This document shows, piece by piece, positions 36,245-44,339 of a stretch of DNA of 64,000 bases. The translations under genes were made by a program, and so were the position numbers. The stretch comes from DATJPR01 sp963752915. Its GTDB lineage: Bacteria; Bacteroidota; Ignavibacteria; UBA10030; UBA6906. Position 1 is the first letter of the stretch; each line of letters opens with the position of its first letter. The notes below the pieces were generated by a model. That model had not been told where the DNA came from and ran no database searches. It worked only from the letters and a program-made list of their open reading frames with translations. Location: the NCBI GenBank assembly GCA_963752915.1, contig CAVVZZ010000002.1:372001-436000 (forward strand), written 5' to 3'.

Positions 36245-39122
36245 CCAGCACCTGAACCTCACGCCCGAGGAGATCATAGACAGCGACTTTTACCCTTCCC
36301 GGGTGTGCGAGGGAGTACATAATGGTTGTTCGGGGATTGAATGGATTCGGGAAATTCTGCAGAAGTTCGAACGACGGTCGCGCCGCAATCTGAGTCTCCC
36401 GAATTTCAGTGATCGCCTCTGGCCTGTACTCCAGCACCTGCCCGAATGAGGTTGAAATCCAAGCGTGGCTACTGCTCGATGCAGTAAGTGCGCGCAAGAT
36501 GCCAACGTATGGCGACGTGATCTCGGCTCGCCAGCTTAACCCGCCGTCAGCAGAGCGGTAGGGACGCGTTCCGTCCGAGCACCATGCCACGGTGCCGTTC
36601 TTGGGATACACGACCGCACTGAGCGATCCAGAAGGATGACCTCCTGCCGTCCACGATTTCCCTCCGTCAAGCGTTACCGAGACGAGACCATTTTCATGGA
36701 CGGCGATGCCATGGAGACTATCTGTGAAAGAGACGCCGACGCAGCCCGCGACAGGAGTTGTGAACGCCGCCCAACTACTGCCGCCATCGGCTGTTCGCCA
36801 GATTCGGTTCAGGCTGCTCCCGAACCAACCGTGCTGCGGGTCGGTCCACCAAAATGAACCGTTGAAGCCCGTCTCGCTGTTTGCCGCCAAAGGCTCCCCT
36901 TTCGCATGCACCCAAGTTTGCCCACCATCTGTTGTTGATAGAAATACGAATCGGTTCGTCCCTGAAGCGGGTGGGTTACCCAATGCCACACCGTTGAACT
37001 CATCAAAGAACCAGATCCCATTGATGAAGGGTGATTGCGCGTCCGGATATGGTTGTGCGATCCAATTGACTCCGCCATTCAATGTCGCGAAGATACGACC
37101 ATCAGAAGATCCTACCCAGGCGTGGACCGAATCGAGAGCTGCAATACAATACGGATCGACTCCCTGAAGATCCCCCCTCGCATCCCGCCAATGGAGCCCA
37201 CCGTCGGCTGTCATGATCACGGTCGTCCCAGTGCCTGACCCATCTCCTCCTGCGGCCCAGACCACTTGGTCATTTGCCGCATTCAGACAGAAGAGGTCGC
37301 CAAGTGATGGAGAGTTCTCTTGTTGCCACGTTGGAGGTCCCGGGAAGACGTCGAGAGGAATTGTGAGCCCGTCTTCTTCGGTGCCATTGTACGCCCAGCG
37401 CAGGGATACGGCCAGAGTCTGAGCACTGTTTGCTGCATCCACCGTAAGGACGAGATCTGGGAGAGTGAAGGTGTCACCGGGATCAAGGGTCTCAAGGCTT
37501 ACCGGGTCCGAAAGGACACGTAGCGAGAGGTTGGGACTCACACCATGAAACCGAATCCCTATCGCGGGCTCTTGAAGCACATTTTTGACGGAAACGCTGA
37601 TGAACACTGTGTCACCGGGAAGTACATAGGACTTTCCAGAAGAGATCCTAGTCTTGTAGGAACTGATATCGAGGCCGGCGTGCGATTCCTTCAAGGCATC
37701 CAAGAAATTCAAAAAGCCGTGGCCCAGTTCTCCTATCTGAGTGGGGTCCTGCGGCGCCATTGGGATTGCCGTGACGCGGATCTGAGTGGCCACCTGCTGA
37801 GCCGACCATGTCGGGTGTTCGGCAAAAAGCAGACTCGCCAGACCCGAAACAATCGAGGAAGAGTACGACGTGCCGCTGCTGCTAAAACCATATCCCCCGT
37901 CGGGTAACGCAGTGATGATTCCTGAACCTGCTGCGTAGACCTGGACTGAGTTCCCGAAATTCGATCCCCCGGGCGGACTCGGGACAAGCACGCCCGCGCC
38001 ATTGGCGCTCCCAACAGAAAGTACGCCCTGGTAGTTTGCAGGATAGAATGGGGTGAGATCATTGTTCGCGTTGAAATTTCCCGCCGGAACAACAATGAGA
38101 GACCCGTTGTCGGTGGCAGCCTGTATCACGTCTTGTTCAAATTTGGAGTAGCTTCCGTACCGACCCCAAGGACAATTGATCACCCGCACACCGTGAGCGG
38201 AAGCGAATGCGATGGCTTCATATCCATACTCAATGGCTTTGTCGGTCGTTGCTGAGCCGGCATCCAGAACCATAAGTCGACAATTCCAAGCACTTCCCGC
38301 CATCCCGATACTGTTGTTCGTCACTGCGCCAAACAGGCTCGCAGTTGCAGTACCGTGTGCACCATTGACGGGGGTAGAAGCCAGACCTTCGGGGTTGCCG
38401 GTCGAGTTCGAGAAATTCCATCCGATCACATCGTCAATGTAACCATCCCCATCGTTGTCGATGCCGTCGTCATCCCCCTGAGGAGGCGATCCCGGGTCGT
38501 ATCGGCCATTGTGATTGATATCTTCCCCGGGATTCACCCAGAGATTGTCGAAGAGATCCTCGTGGGGCCAGTACGTACCCCCGTCAACATCGGCGACCAC
38601 GACATTGCCGTTAGTTTTAATGACGCTCCATGCGCTATCTATGAGCATTGAGTGAAACGAAGCCCACTCATCCGTCCCATAGAGAGGGTCATTCGCCGAA
38701 TCCTGGATCACCTGCAGGTACTTCGGTTCGGCATATTCAATGGAAGAGAACATTGCCGCTCGAATAGCGGCACGCCAAGGGTTTTCGCCAGCATCAATGT
38801 GGGCATAGTATATTCGATCGAGTCCGGAGAACGTTCGACCTCTCTTTTGCATCACGCTGGTTGGAGGCGCCGTCCATGCCGGGAAGACTTGCTGAAGAGT
38901 CTTGATGCCTACAGACCTAAGCTGGGCAAGGGCTTTCTCTTCCACTGAAAACCGATCTTGAATTTCGCTCGTAGTCTTGAACTTCACAATGATCAGCCCA
39001 GGGATGACGCGTTCTGTTCCTCGAAGGTCCGGGCCGCGCACATGCTCTTTGCCTTCTACAGGAGTGTTCCAAAGGAACAAGAGCAGAAACGCAAGTATGT
39101 TTCGATGAGAGGAATTGCCCAC
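36114..39122 (-). CDS. T9SS-exported subtilisin-like protease with BNR repeats
   Basis: 1002 residues from a GTG at 39122; GAGGTGAG precedes it and overlaps the stop of the gene upstream. Signal peptide 1-25, prodomain with RVIPGLIIVKFK to about 145, then an S8 protease domain (150-480): Asp178 in VVVADVDGG, His256 in NGAHGTATA, Asn349 in VVPAGNFN, Ser419 in SSGTSYSSSIVSGL. A Ca-binding-like DDGIDNDGDGYIDD loop lies between Asp and His. Residues 500-600 are Ig-like; 610-900 carry six DGGxxW repeats (TADGGLHWRD, TTDGGQTWVH and others) of the BNR/YCF48 type. The last 85 residues are a T9SS sorting domain (NFPNPFNPRTTI). It should degrade proteins outside the cell. It overlaps the DUF4249 gene tail-to-tail by 131 bases. 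Confidence 0.92.
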   Translation of the reverse strand: MGNSSHRNILAFLLLFLWNTPVEGKEHVRGPDLRGTERVIPGLIIVKFKTTSEIQDRFSVEEKALAQLRSVGIKTLQQVFPAWTAPPTSVMQKRGRTFSGLDRIYYAHIDAGENPWRAAIRAAMFSSIEYAEPKYLQVIQDSANDPLYGTDEWASFHSMLIDSAWSVIKTNGNVVVADVDGGTYWPHEDLFDNLWVNPGEDINHNGRYDPGSPPQGDDDGIDNDGDGYIDDVIGWNFSNSTGNPEGLASTPVNGAHGTATASLFGAVTNNSIGMAGSAWNCRLMVLDAGSATTDKAIEYGYEAIAFASAHGVRVINCPWGRYGSYSKFEQDVIQAATDNGSLIVVPAGNFNANNDLTPFYPANYQGVLSVGSANGAGVLVPSPPGGSNFGNSVQVYAAGSGIITALPDGGYGFSSSGTSYSSSIVSGLASLLFAEHPTWSAQQVATQIRVTAIPMAPQDPTQIGELGHGFLNFLDALKESHAGLDISSYKTRISSGKSYVLPGDTVFISVSVKNVLQEPAIGIRFHGVSPNLSLRVLSDPVSLETLDPGDTFTLPDLVLTVDAANSAQTLAVSLRWAYNGTEEDGLTIPLDVFPGPPTWQQENSPSLGDLFCLNAANDQVVWAAGGDGSGTGTTVIMTADGGLHWRDARGDLQGVDPYCIAALDSVHAWVGSSDGRIFATLNGGVNWIAQPYPDAQSPFINGIWFFDEFNGVALGNPPASGTNRFVFLSTTDGGQTWVHAKGEPLAANSETGFNGSFWWTDPQHGWFGSSLNRIWRTADGGSSWAAFTTPVAGCVGVSFTDSLHGIAVHENGLVSVTLDGGKSWTAGGHPSGSLSAVVYPKNGTVAWCSDGTRPYRSADGGLSWRAEITSPYVGILRALTASSSSHAWISTSFGQVLEYRPEAITEIRETQIAARPSFELLQNFPNPFNPRTTIMYSLAHPGRVKVAVYDLLGREVQVLVNEALSAGRHTAVFEAARQPSGIYFFRLQADGTTRVGKMLLVR

Positions 39123-39128
39123 AGGATC

Positions 39129-41336
39129 TCACCTCGTCAATAGCATTTTGACTGCTCGCACACCTTGATTTGTCCTGATCCGGCAAATGTAAACACCTGA
39201 AGCAAGGTGTTCAGCGCGAAATGTCACTTCGTGAGGTCCGTCGGACATGTCCTCCGCCAAAGGCTTGGCAACGAGTGCACCGAGGATGTTGTACACTGAA
39301 AGCTCAACCCGTGACGGGGAAGGAAGAGTGAAAGAGATCTTTGTCGTCGGGTTGAATGGATTAGGAAAGATTTGCAGGCAAACGGGCGATGGAGAGTGCG
39401 CTGCAGGTGTGGACTCAAACAGCCCGGGTAACTGCGATAGGTTCCGCAGCGTTTGCTTGTACACCCCGCCATACGCCACGCCGGCATAGGCGTTCTTCTG
39501 GTCAGTAGCAAGCACTCGCACTGTGGAACTGATTATGCCGGAATTGGCGTCGTGCCAGGATCTGCCACCATCGTTCGATACGTACGTGCCGTGCCCCAGA
39601 GTCCCGGCGACAATCATATTCTGGCTGTCGAGGACAAGAAGCGATGTCACACTCCTGCTCACGGCACGTTCGAGTTCGGCGCCCCCTTTCACTTTCACAT
39701 TGAAGTACCCAATAAGCCTCTGAGCAAGCATGTTTCTCCATTGCCAACTTAAGCCCTGATCGCTCGAGACATAGATTCCCGTTGCGGTTCCCGCCAGAAG
39801 GATTGAATCAGCAGAAGCGGCGAGTGACTGAACGTGAAGGTCGGCGAGGCCTGAATTAAACTTCCCCCATGATTTTCCGTTGTCAGATGACCGGTAAATT
39901 CCTTGACCATTGGCACCTGCATAAAGGAATTGCTCATCAGCCGCGAACGAAACCACTTGCGTGCCGGTAACAACATCCTGACTTCCCGAACCCTGTAACC
40001 AGCTTGCCCCGTCATCAGTCGAATAGTAAACTCCCCGCTGACCGGGGGCTGCAAGGAGCGTCCCCTTGTACACGGTGAGCGTGTGAAGTGACTGCCTTGC
40101 GAACGTGATCCCGCTGATATCGATCCACGACTTGTCAGCAGGGCTCCGCCGGTAAACGACCCCGGCGTCGGTTCCTGCATAGACAGTTGTGCCTCTTGCA
40201 GCGAGCGCGGTCACCGACAAATTGCCAAGTCCATCATTCATGAGTGACCAGGTTCCCCCACTATCAGGTGAGATGTACACGCCTCCAAGCCCCGTCCCGG
40301 CGTAGAGATTTGACCCGGCAAACAGGAGTGCATTCACACCCGCCGTGAGCAGGCCGCTCCCCACGCCCTTCCAGTTTTTCCCTCCATCGGTCGAGAGTGT
40401 TACTGCCTGACCGATGCCAAGGATGATGGTTGAATCGACAACTCCAAGAGCTCCGATCAGATTGCTACTGAGACTTCCGAGAGACACGCTTTGCCAACTT
40501 GTGCCCGTATCGTATGAGGCGAAAAGACCACCTGCCGCACTTCCCGCGTAAAGCTGCGCTGCCTGGCCGGGCAGCGTGAGACAACCAAGACACGTCACAC
40601 CTTTGTCACCTAACCCCGTGATAGTCCGGCGCCACGAGTATCCGTTGTCATCGGACCGAAAAATCCCATAGAAGGCGGCGGCAGTTAACAGCGCCGTCCC
40701 AATCCGCGCGAATCCGGTGATGGAGCTTCCGTTGGGGAGTCCAGCACTGGCGGCTGTCCACGTCTTGGCCAGATCGAGTGAGCGGAACACCCCTCGGGAG
40801 TTGGTGCCGGCAAAGAGAACAGAATCTTTCTGGAAGTAAAGATTGACCGTCCCGGTCGAAAGACCCGGACCACCCGGATACCATCGCTCGCCGTAATTAC
40901 TGGAGTAGAAAACCCCGTAGTTGACGGGGCCAGCTAGAAGCAGAGTATCGATAGATGTTAGGCCAGCTACGTGCCAACTGATCAGATAGTCGTTGACTGG
41001 TGTCCAGAGTGTGCCATTGTTGGTAGAAACAAAGACACCTTTGCCGTCAGTTGCCGCGAAGACCTTGTCGCCAATCGTAGCGAGCGATTTCACTTCATAG
41101 CTAGTCAGACCTGAGCTGGCATTAAGCCAGTGGCTTCCGCCGTCGCTTGAGACGTACACACCGCCACCGAGGTATCCAGCAAAAACTGCGGTCTTCGTTT
41201 TTGCCACGCAGGTGATAAGACCGCGAGGGCCGAGGGAGTACCACTGAGAGACGGCCTCTGTTGACGACAAGACAGCTATAGACAGGCAAACAAATTGAAG
41301 AGCCGTCAGGTGTGTCCTGCTATTGCGCAAATTCAA
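39129..41336 (-). CDS. T9SS-exported BNR-repeat protein
   Basis: 735 residues from a TTG at 41336 (no nearby ATG in frame). Residues 1-30 resemble a signal peptide (LQFVCLSIAVLSSTEAVSQ). At least twelve repeats of about 40-45 residues follow, each with SSDGGxxW or SxDxGxxW and LFAGTxxxGVYxS (for example YVSSDGGSHWLNASSGL, GIYRSSDNGKSWGKFNSGL), typical of a sialidase/BNR-type beta propeller; no sialidase Arg triad is evident. The C-terminal 85 residues are a T9SS domain (IFPNPFNPTTKISFTLP, ASGVYICRI). It lies 6 bases upstream of the subtilase on the same strand; the two probably form an operon of secreted proteins. Binding partner unknown. Confidence 0.85.
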   Translation of the reverse strand: MNLRNSRTHLTALQFVCLSIAVLSSTEAVSQWYSLGPRGLITCVAKTKTAVFAGYLGGGVYVSSDGGSHWLNASSGLTSYEVKSLATIGDKVFAATDGKGVFVSTNNGTLWTPVNDYLISWHVAGLTSIDTLLLAGPVNYGVFYSSNYGERWYPGGPGLSTGTVNLYFQKDSVLFAGTNSRGVFRSLDLAKTWTAASAGLPNGSSITGFARIGTALLTAAAFYGIFRSDDNGYSWRRTITGLGDKGVTCLGCLTLPGQAAQLYAGSAAGGLFASYDTGTSWQSVSLGSLSSNLIGALGVVDSTIILGIGQAVTLSTDGGKNWKGVGSGLLTAGVNALLFAGSNLYAGTGLGGVYISPDSGGTWSLMNDGLGNLSVTALAARGTTVYAGTDAGVVYRRSPADKSWIDISGITFARQSLHTLTVYKGTLLAAPGQRGVYYSTDDGASWLQGSGSQDVVTGTQVVSFAADEQFLYAGANGQGIYRSSDNGKSWGKFNSGLADLHVQSLAASADSILLAGTATGIYVSSDQGLSWQWRNMLAQRLIGYFNVKVKGGAELERAVSRSVTSLLVLDSQNMIVAGTLGHGTYVSNDGGRSWHDANSGIISSTVRVLATDQKNAYAGVAYGGVYKQTLRNLSQLPGLFESTPAAHSPSPVCLQIFPNPFNPTTKISFTLPSPSRVELSVYNILGALVAKPLAEDMSDGPHEVTFRAEHLASGVYICRIRTNQGVRAVKMLLTR

Positions 41337-41725
41337 TTTGTTTCATCTGGGAAAGGGAATATTGGGCTGTGGAAGTGATAACGAGATTTATGATTACCTT
41401 CTATAGAAGATAAGCCCGCAGCAGACAAATCACAAGATGACATGCTGCAAACTAGTGCCTCGGTCGATTGACGGTTTCCTCAGGTTGGATTCAATTCGAA
41501 AGCTCCTTCGGAAAATGCAAATATTTCAGCGAGTATAAAACGTTAAGTAGGGGTATTTTTCGTATCCTGTGGACATCCCTGAACAATTCGACGGCTCGGT
41601 TTGCAGCTATTGAAACCTCTTGGCTTCTTCCTTCAAGAAGGCAAAGAATGAGTTGCCTTTACCGGATTCTGCCATCGAGCGGAGACTGTGAATCAACCCT
41701 GAATCCTGAACCTTACTTAAAGCAC
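41337..41725. other. Non-coding gap
   Basis: About 390 A/T-rich bases between two minus-strand genes. It must contain the promoter of the BNR-repeat gene, but no clear promoter, repeat or reading frame is recognised. Confidence 0.5.
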
Positions 41726-42184
41726 TTATGTCTTCCTCGTCGCAGAGCTCTTTTGGTGGCTGGATGGGGGGTATACCAGGAACAGCAGGATTAGAGATGA
41801 AGCAAGAATGGCAAGATTTCTAAGGATGAAAAATGTATCTGTTCTGGACTCAAATGCATTTCCGAAGCAGCCGCAACTCACTGGATGGTCAATGAAGACC
41901 AACCCCACAAGGATCGCGAAAATCATCAATAATAGGGAAGAGGCAGAAGCGGCCAAGACGAATCTATTGCTGATCAGCGCAACCGCAATAGCCCCTTCAA
42001 TCAACATAAGAACAATTACGATAGCGCTGGACAACGATTCACCAATTCCCAAGAACTGGGTCAAAAGTTCAGAAGATGTTTGCGGAGCAAACGATTTCAA
42101 TACTGCACTCGTCAGGAAGATTGCTCCCAATATCAACCGGAGAGCTGCCGTTATCACCCCATAATGCTGTCGAAGAAATGACAT
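41726..42184 (-). CDS. MauE/DoxX-like redox membrane protein
   Basis: 152 residues from the ATG at 42184; in-frame starts at 42211 and 42226 are possible and none has a clear ribosome site. Four membrane helices are visible (ALRLILGAIFLTSAVLKS; SSAIVIVLMLIEGAIAVALIS; LLLMIFAILVGLVFI; LAILASSLILLFLV). Between helices 3 and 4 lies DHPVSCGCFGNAFE, the CxC/CGCFG motif that defines the MauE branch of the DoxX family. MauE helps form disulfides in methylamine dehydrogenase, and relatives often sit beside thioredoxin-like proteins. Here it is the last gene of the cysteine-rich peptide locus, separated from the first peptide gene by two stem-loops. A role in oxidising the peptides is inferred. Confidence 0.82.
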   Translation of the reverse strand: MSFLRQHYGVITAALRLILGAIFLTSAVLKSFAPQTSSELLTQFLGIGESLSSAIVIVLMLIEGAIAVALISNRFVLAASASSLLLMIFAILVGLVFIDHPVSCGCFGNAFESRTDTFFILRNLAILASSLILLFLVYPPSSHQKSSATRKT

Positions 42185-42287
42185 GCGCGTATCTAGGCGA
42201 TCCCACACCATAAATTGTGGCGGCAAACCGTGCTAGTTTCCCATTAACGAGGAACAAAAGTGGTCGAACCCTCAAGAGGAAAACGTT

Positions 42288-42318
42288 GCTGAGGATTGAT
42301 CAAATCAATACCCTCAGC
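42288..42318 (-). terminator. Stable stem-loop, terminator or attenuator
   Basis: GCTGAGG and ATTGAT (42288-42300) pair with ATCAAT and CCTCAGC (42304-42309 and 42312-42318) around CAA, with a two-base bulge. On the minus strand it is followed by AACGTTTTCC. It lies after the peptide gene ending at 42363 and before the MauE-like gene, so it could reduce expression of the membrane protein relative to the peptides. Confidence 0.6.
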
Positions 42319-42326
42319 AAAGGATC

Positions 42327-42353
42327 GGAGGCCCGAATTCCATTCGAGCCTCC
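42327..42353 (-). terminator. Second stem-loop after the peptide gene
   Basis: GGAGGC (42327-42332) with GCCTCC (42348-42353) and CGAAT (42334-42338) with ATTCG (42342-42346), one mismatch, three-base loop. It lies ten bases after the peptide stop codon and may stabilise the peptide mRNA. Confidence 0.55.
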
Positions 42354-42362
42354 ATCTCGAGA

Positions 42363-42575
42363 TCAACCGCAAAGATCGTTGCACCAGTAGTCATGACATG
42401 TGCCTTCTGGACCTCCAATATAGCACCTACAGGGGATGGTCCAATTGCACACCGATTGGTACCGACAACTGTTAGCACAGAGGTCAATTGGCGGCATGCT
42501 TTCACTTTGCACCACACCGACAAAGACAGTTGCTACTATGAAGAGTAGAACGAAAGTTTGAACGAGGCGTCTCAT
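42363..42575 (-). CDS. Secreted cysteine-rich peptide (8 Cys)
   Basis: 70 residues from the ATG at 42575, fixed by GGAGG just upstream; the open frame extends 22 codons further without a site. Residues 1-24 are a Sec-type signal peptide (MRRLVQTFVLLFIVATVFV, cut near VQSES). The mature peptide has eight Cys in about 40 residues spaced C-x3-C-x5-C-x5-C-x-C-x8-C-x4-C-x3-C, with many aromatic residues and a GG. The peptide encoded next to it follows nearly the same spacing, so the two are paralogues. An even number of Cys and export to an oxidising compartment suggest four disulfides. No family is recognised; antimicrobial, signalling or metal-binding roles are all possible. Confidence 0.8.
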   Translation of the reverse strand: MRRLVQTFVLLFIVATVFVGVVQSESMPPIDLCANSCRYQSVCNWTIPCRCYIGGPEGTCHDYWCNDLCG

Positions 42576-42659
42576 ATTCCCTCCATTTCTGAATTCCGAA
42601 CATGCGTGGGCTTCATCTAGATTCCCGATGCAAGTCCTCATAGCAAAAGTGGAATGACT

Positions 42660-42863
42660 TCAGCAGGGATATCCGCAGCACCACTCAGAACAATAGATGA
42701 CTTGGGTCCCGCAGTTGCATTGGATGTCAGTCATACAAAGCGCACAAGAGCACACCGAACTACAACTGGCTGTGGGCTCAGCGGTTGCGGTGCCCTGCAC
42801 AGCTCCGAACGCAATGGTGAGCACTGCAAAAACAAGCAATAACAGTTTGATGATCTGTTTCAT
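42660..42863 (-). CDS. Secreted cysteine-rich peptide (10 Cys)
   Basis: 67 residues; AGGGAGG precedes the ATG, which overlaps the TGA of the thioredoxin-like gene (ATGA). Residues 1-29 are a signal peptide (MKQIIKLLLLVFAVLTIAFG, cut near ATAEP). The mature peptide has ten Cys spaced C-x3-C-x-C-x2-C-x5-C-x-C-x6-C-x3-C-C-x3-C. Without Cys3 and Cys9 this is the same frame as in the neighbouring peptide, so the two share a scaffold with two added Cys here. It has almost no basic residues in the mature part, unlike most cationic antimicrobial peptides. Translational coupling to a thiol-redox protein suggests that disulfide formation or isomerisation is needed. Function unknown. Confidence 0.8.
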   Translation of the reverse strand: MKQIIKLLLLVFAVLTIAFGAVQGTATAEPTASCSSVCSCALCMTDIQCNCGTQVIYCSEWCCGYPC

Positions 42864-43444
42864 AGGGCCTCCCTAGGATTGTTGTTCTTTGACTCCGAGA
42901 TGGCTCGTTCCATCTCGCCAAGAGATTCCGGTGTGACAACTCCGACCCAAATCTTTTCGACTCTGTTCTCTTGGGTTCGGATCAATGATACGGGAACACC
43001 ATTTAGGTGGTTGGTTCGCCTGAACGCGGACGGATCAAGCGGGTTTACGACAGGAAATACGATTTTGTTATCTAGCTTGAACTTTCTGGTCAAATCTACG
43101 CTGTCAATCGATACGCCTAGTACCGGCACGCCAGCGGCCATTGCTTCCCCGGCAAGCTTCTGCCAGGACGGAAGACTTTTTATGCAGAATTGGCAGCGAG
43201 TTGAAAACACAAAGATCAAAATTCGTGATGAAGCGGATTCAACACGTGAGGAATCAATTGCCTTTACTCCTTCTAGGAAGAACGTATCTCCAGCCGCCAA
43301 CTGCTTCTCGTCGACGAAGGTTCGCGCCTTCAGACCGATGTTCTGACGAGCGAGAACAATCACGAGGATACCTAGAATCATGACGCTTATGTGCAAAATG
43401 ACTTGGTATGTGTTTCTTGAAAGAAATGAACTCAAGCTCGACAT
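42860..43444 (-). CDS. Membrane-anchored thioredoxin-like (TlpA/redoxin) protein
   Basis: 194 residues; GAGAGGACATC precedes the ATG. Residues 12-33 form an uncleaved membrane anchor (YQVILHISVMILGILVIV). The rest is a periplasmic thioredoxin fold: the strand ILIFVFSTRCQFCIKSLPSW holds the active-site Cys84-x-x-Cys87, followed by VPVLGVSIDS and the cis-Pro loop NGVPVSLIRT. The active site is RCQFC rather than WCxPC, a change that would alter redox potential. First gene of a four-gene minus-strand locus; its TGA overlaps the ATG of the 10-Cys peptide. It probably reduces, oxidises or isomerises disulfides in the exported peptides, with the MauE-like protein as membrane partner. This role is inferred from arrangement. 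Confidence 0.85.
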   Translation of the reverse strand: MSSLSSFLSRNTYQVILHISVMILGILVIVLARQNIGLKARTFVDEKQLAAGDTFFLEGVKAIDSSRVESASSRILIFVFSTRCQFCIKSLPSWQKLAGEAMAAGVPVLGVSIDSVDLTRKFKLDNKIVFPVVNPLDPSAFRRTNHLNGVPVSLIRTQENRVEKIWVGVVTPESLGEMERAISESKNNNPREAL

Positions 43445-43656
43445 GATGTCCTCTCGGCAGGTTCGTTATGTCTTAGCGTGAAGCTGAGGAATCCAGGAAC
43501 AAGCAATCGCGTCACACTTATTCGAAGCATCGGTGAGTCAACCTTCAAAATTGAGAACCGCTCCTCTTGCACTGGCCAATCTACTGGTCGACTTCGGCTA
43601 ATGCAAGAGAATTCACTTTGCAGACTTGGTTGACATTGTTGGGATTCTGGAATCCG

Positions 43657-43696
43657 TCTCACACTCCCACAGTCTCATAGTCTCCAAGTCACTAGA
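43657..43696. repeat. Octamer tandem array (5 units)
   Basis: Units tctcacac, tcccacag, tctcatag, tctccaag, tcactaga, in the 304-base divergent gap (43445-43748) between the peptide locus and the ECF sigma gene. Apart from this array and the candidate promoter at 43720 the gap shows nothing I can support. Confidence 0.85.
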
Positions 43697-43719
43697 TGTA
43701 TTTTATCTTGCAATAACTC

Positions 43720-43740
43720 TGTAACCTTCCGGCGATACAG
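43720..43740 (+). promoter_or_regulatory. Possible ECF-type promoter of the sigma gene
   Basis: TGTAACCTTCCGGCGATACAG has the TGTAACCTT-type -35 seen before many ECF sigma genes, and its ends are inverted (CTGTA, TACAG). It lies only 9 bases before the ATG at 43749, so any transcript would be leaderless. Autoregulation is inferred and uncertain. Confidence 0.3.
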
Positions 43741-43748
43741 CAGTTTAC

Positions 43749-44339
43749 ATGAGAGAAGACACCATCCTCGAGCGCGACCGAGTGAGCTCACTGACCGACG
43801 TAGAATTGATGAACCGTGTGCGTGACGGCGATATTGGCCAGCTTACACACCTGTTCAAGAGGCATCATCTCAGACTCTACAATTTCTACCTCCGGTTGAC
43901 GAACGAACGGGAGGCAAGCGAGGACCTTGTCCAGGAAGTGTTTTTCCGGATCCTAAAATATCGACACACGTTCCGGGGAGATGGCGAATTCGTTGCATGG
44001 ATGTATCATCTTGCCCGCAACGCGCTTTTTGATCAGATGAAAAAACGGAACACCCATCCGGCGGCGAACGACGGTCACGAAGAGATGGCAGCGTCGGATC
44101 CCATCGCCCAGGAGCAACTGGAAGTGAAACAGGAACACGAACTGCTGCAGGAAGCGCTGGCGCGGCTGCCGATCGAGAAAAAAGAACTGCTGATCATGTC
44201 CCGGTATCAGGACCTCCGGTATGAGGTCATAGCGCAAATCCTCGGCTGCTCGGTGGAGGCGGTGAAGGTGCGCGTGCACCGGGCAATGTTGGATTTGAGG
44301 ACGATATTCTTTCAGCTTTCCGGCGAGAAGGGCCAATGA
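43749..44339 (+). CDS. ECF-family RNA polymerase sigma factor
   Basis: 196 residues. Region 2 (about 40-105) holds LYNFYLRLTNEREASEDLVQ and EVFFRILKYRHTFRG, then EFVAWMYHLARNALFDQMKK, the promoter-melting helices. Region 4 (about 135-190) holds ALARLPIEKKELLIMSRYQD, IAQILGCSVEAVKVRVHRAM, the -35-binding helix-turn-helix. The linker has DPIAQEQLEVKQEHE. It directs polymerase to a specific regulon, probably an envelope-stress or surface response. Its stop overlaps the ATG of the anti-sigma gene (ATGA), and two DUF4097 genes follow, so the four genes form one operon. Confidence 0.92.
   Translation: MREDTILERDRVSSLTDVELMNRVRDGDIGQLTHLFKRHHLRLYNFYLRLTNEREASEDLVQEVFFRILKYRHTFRGDGEFVAWMYHLARNALFDQMKKRNTHPAANDGHEEMAASDPIAQEQLEVKQEHELLQEALARLPIEKKELLIMSRYQDLRYEVIAQILGCSVEAVKVRVHRAMLDLRTIFFQLSGEKGQ

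Noticed and set aside
43432..43662. 76-codon minus-strand frame upstream of the thioredoxin-like gene
   Set aside because: No ribosome site or signal peptide, composition unlike the peptides, and it overlaps an octamer array.
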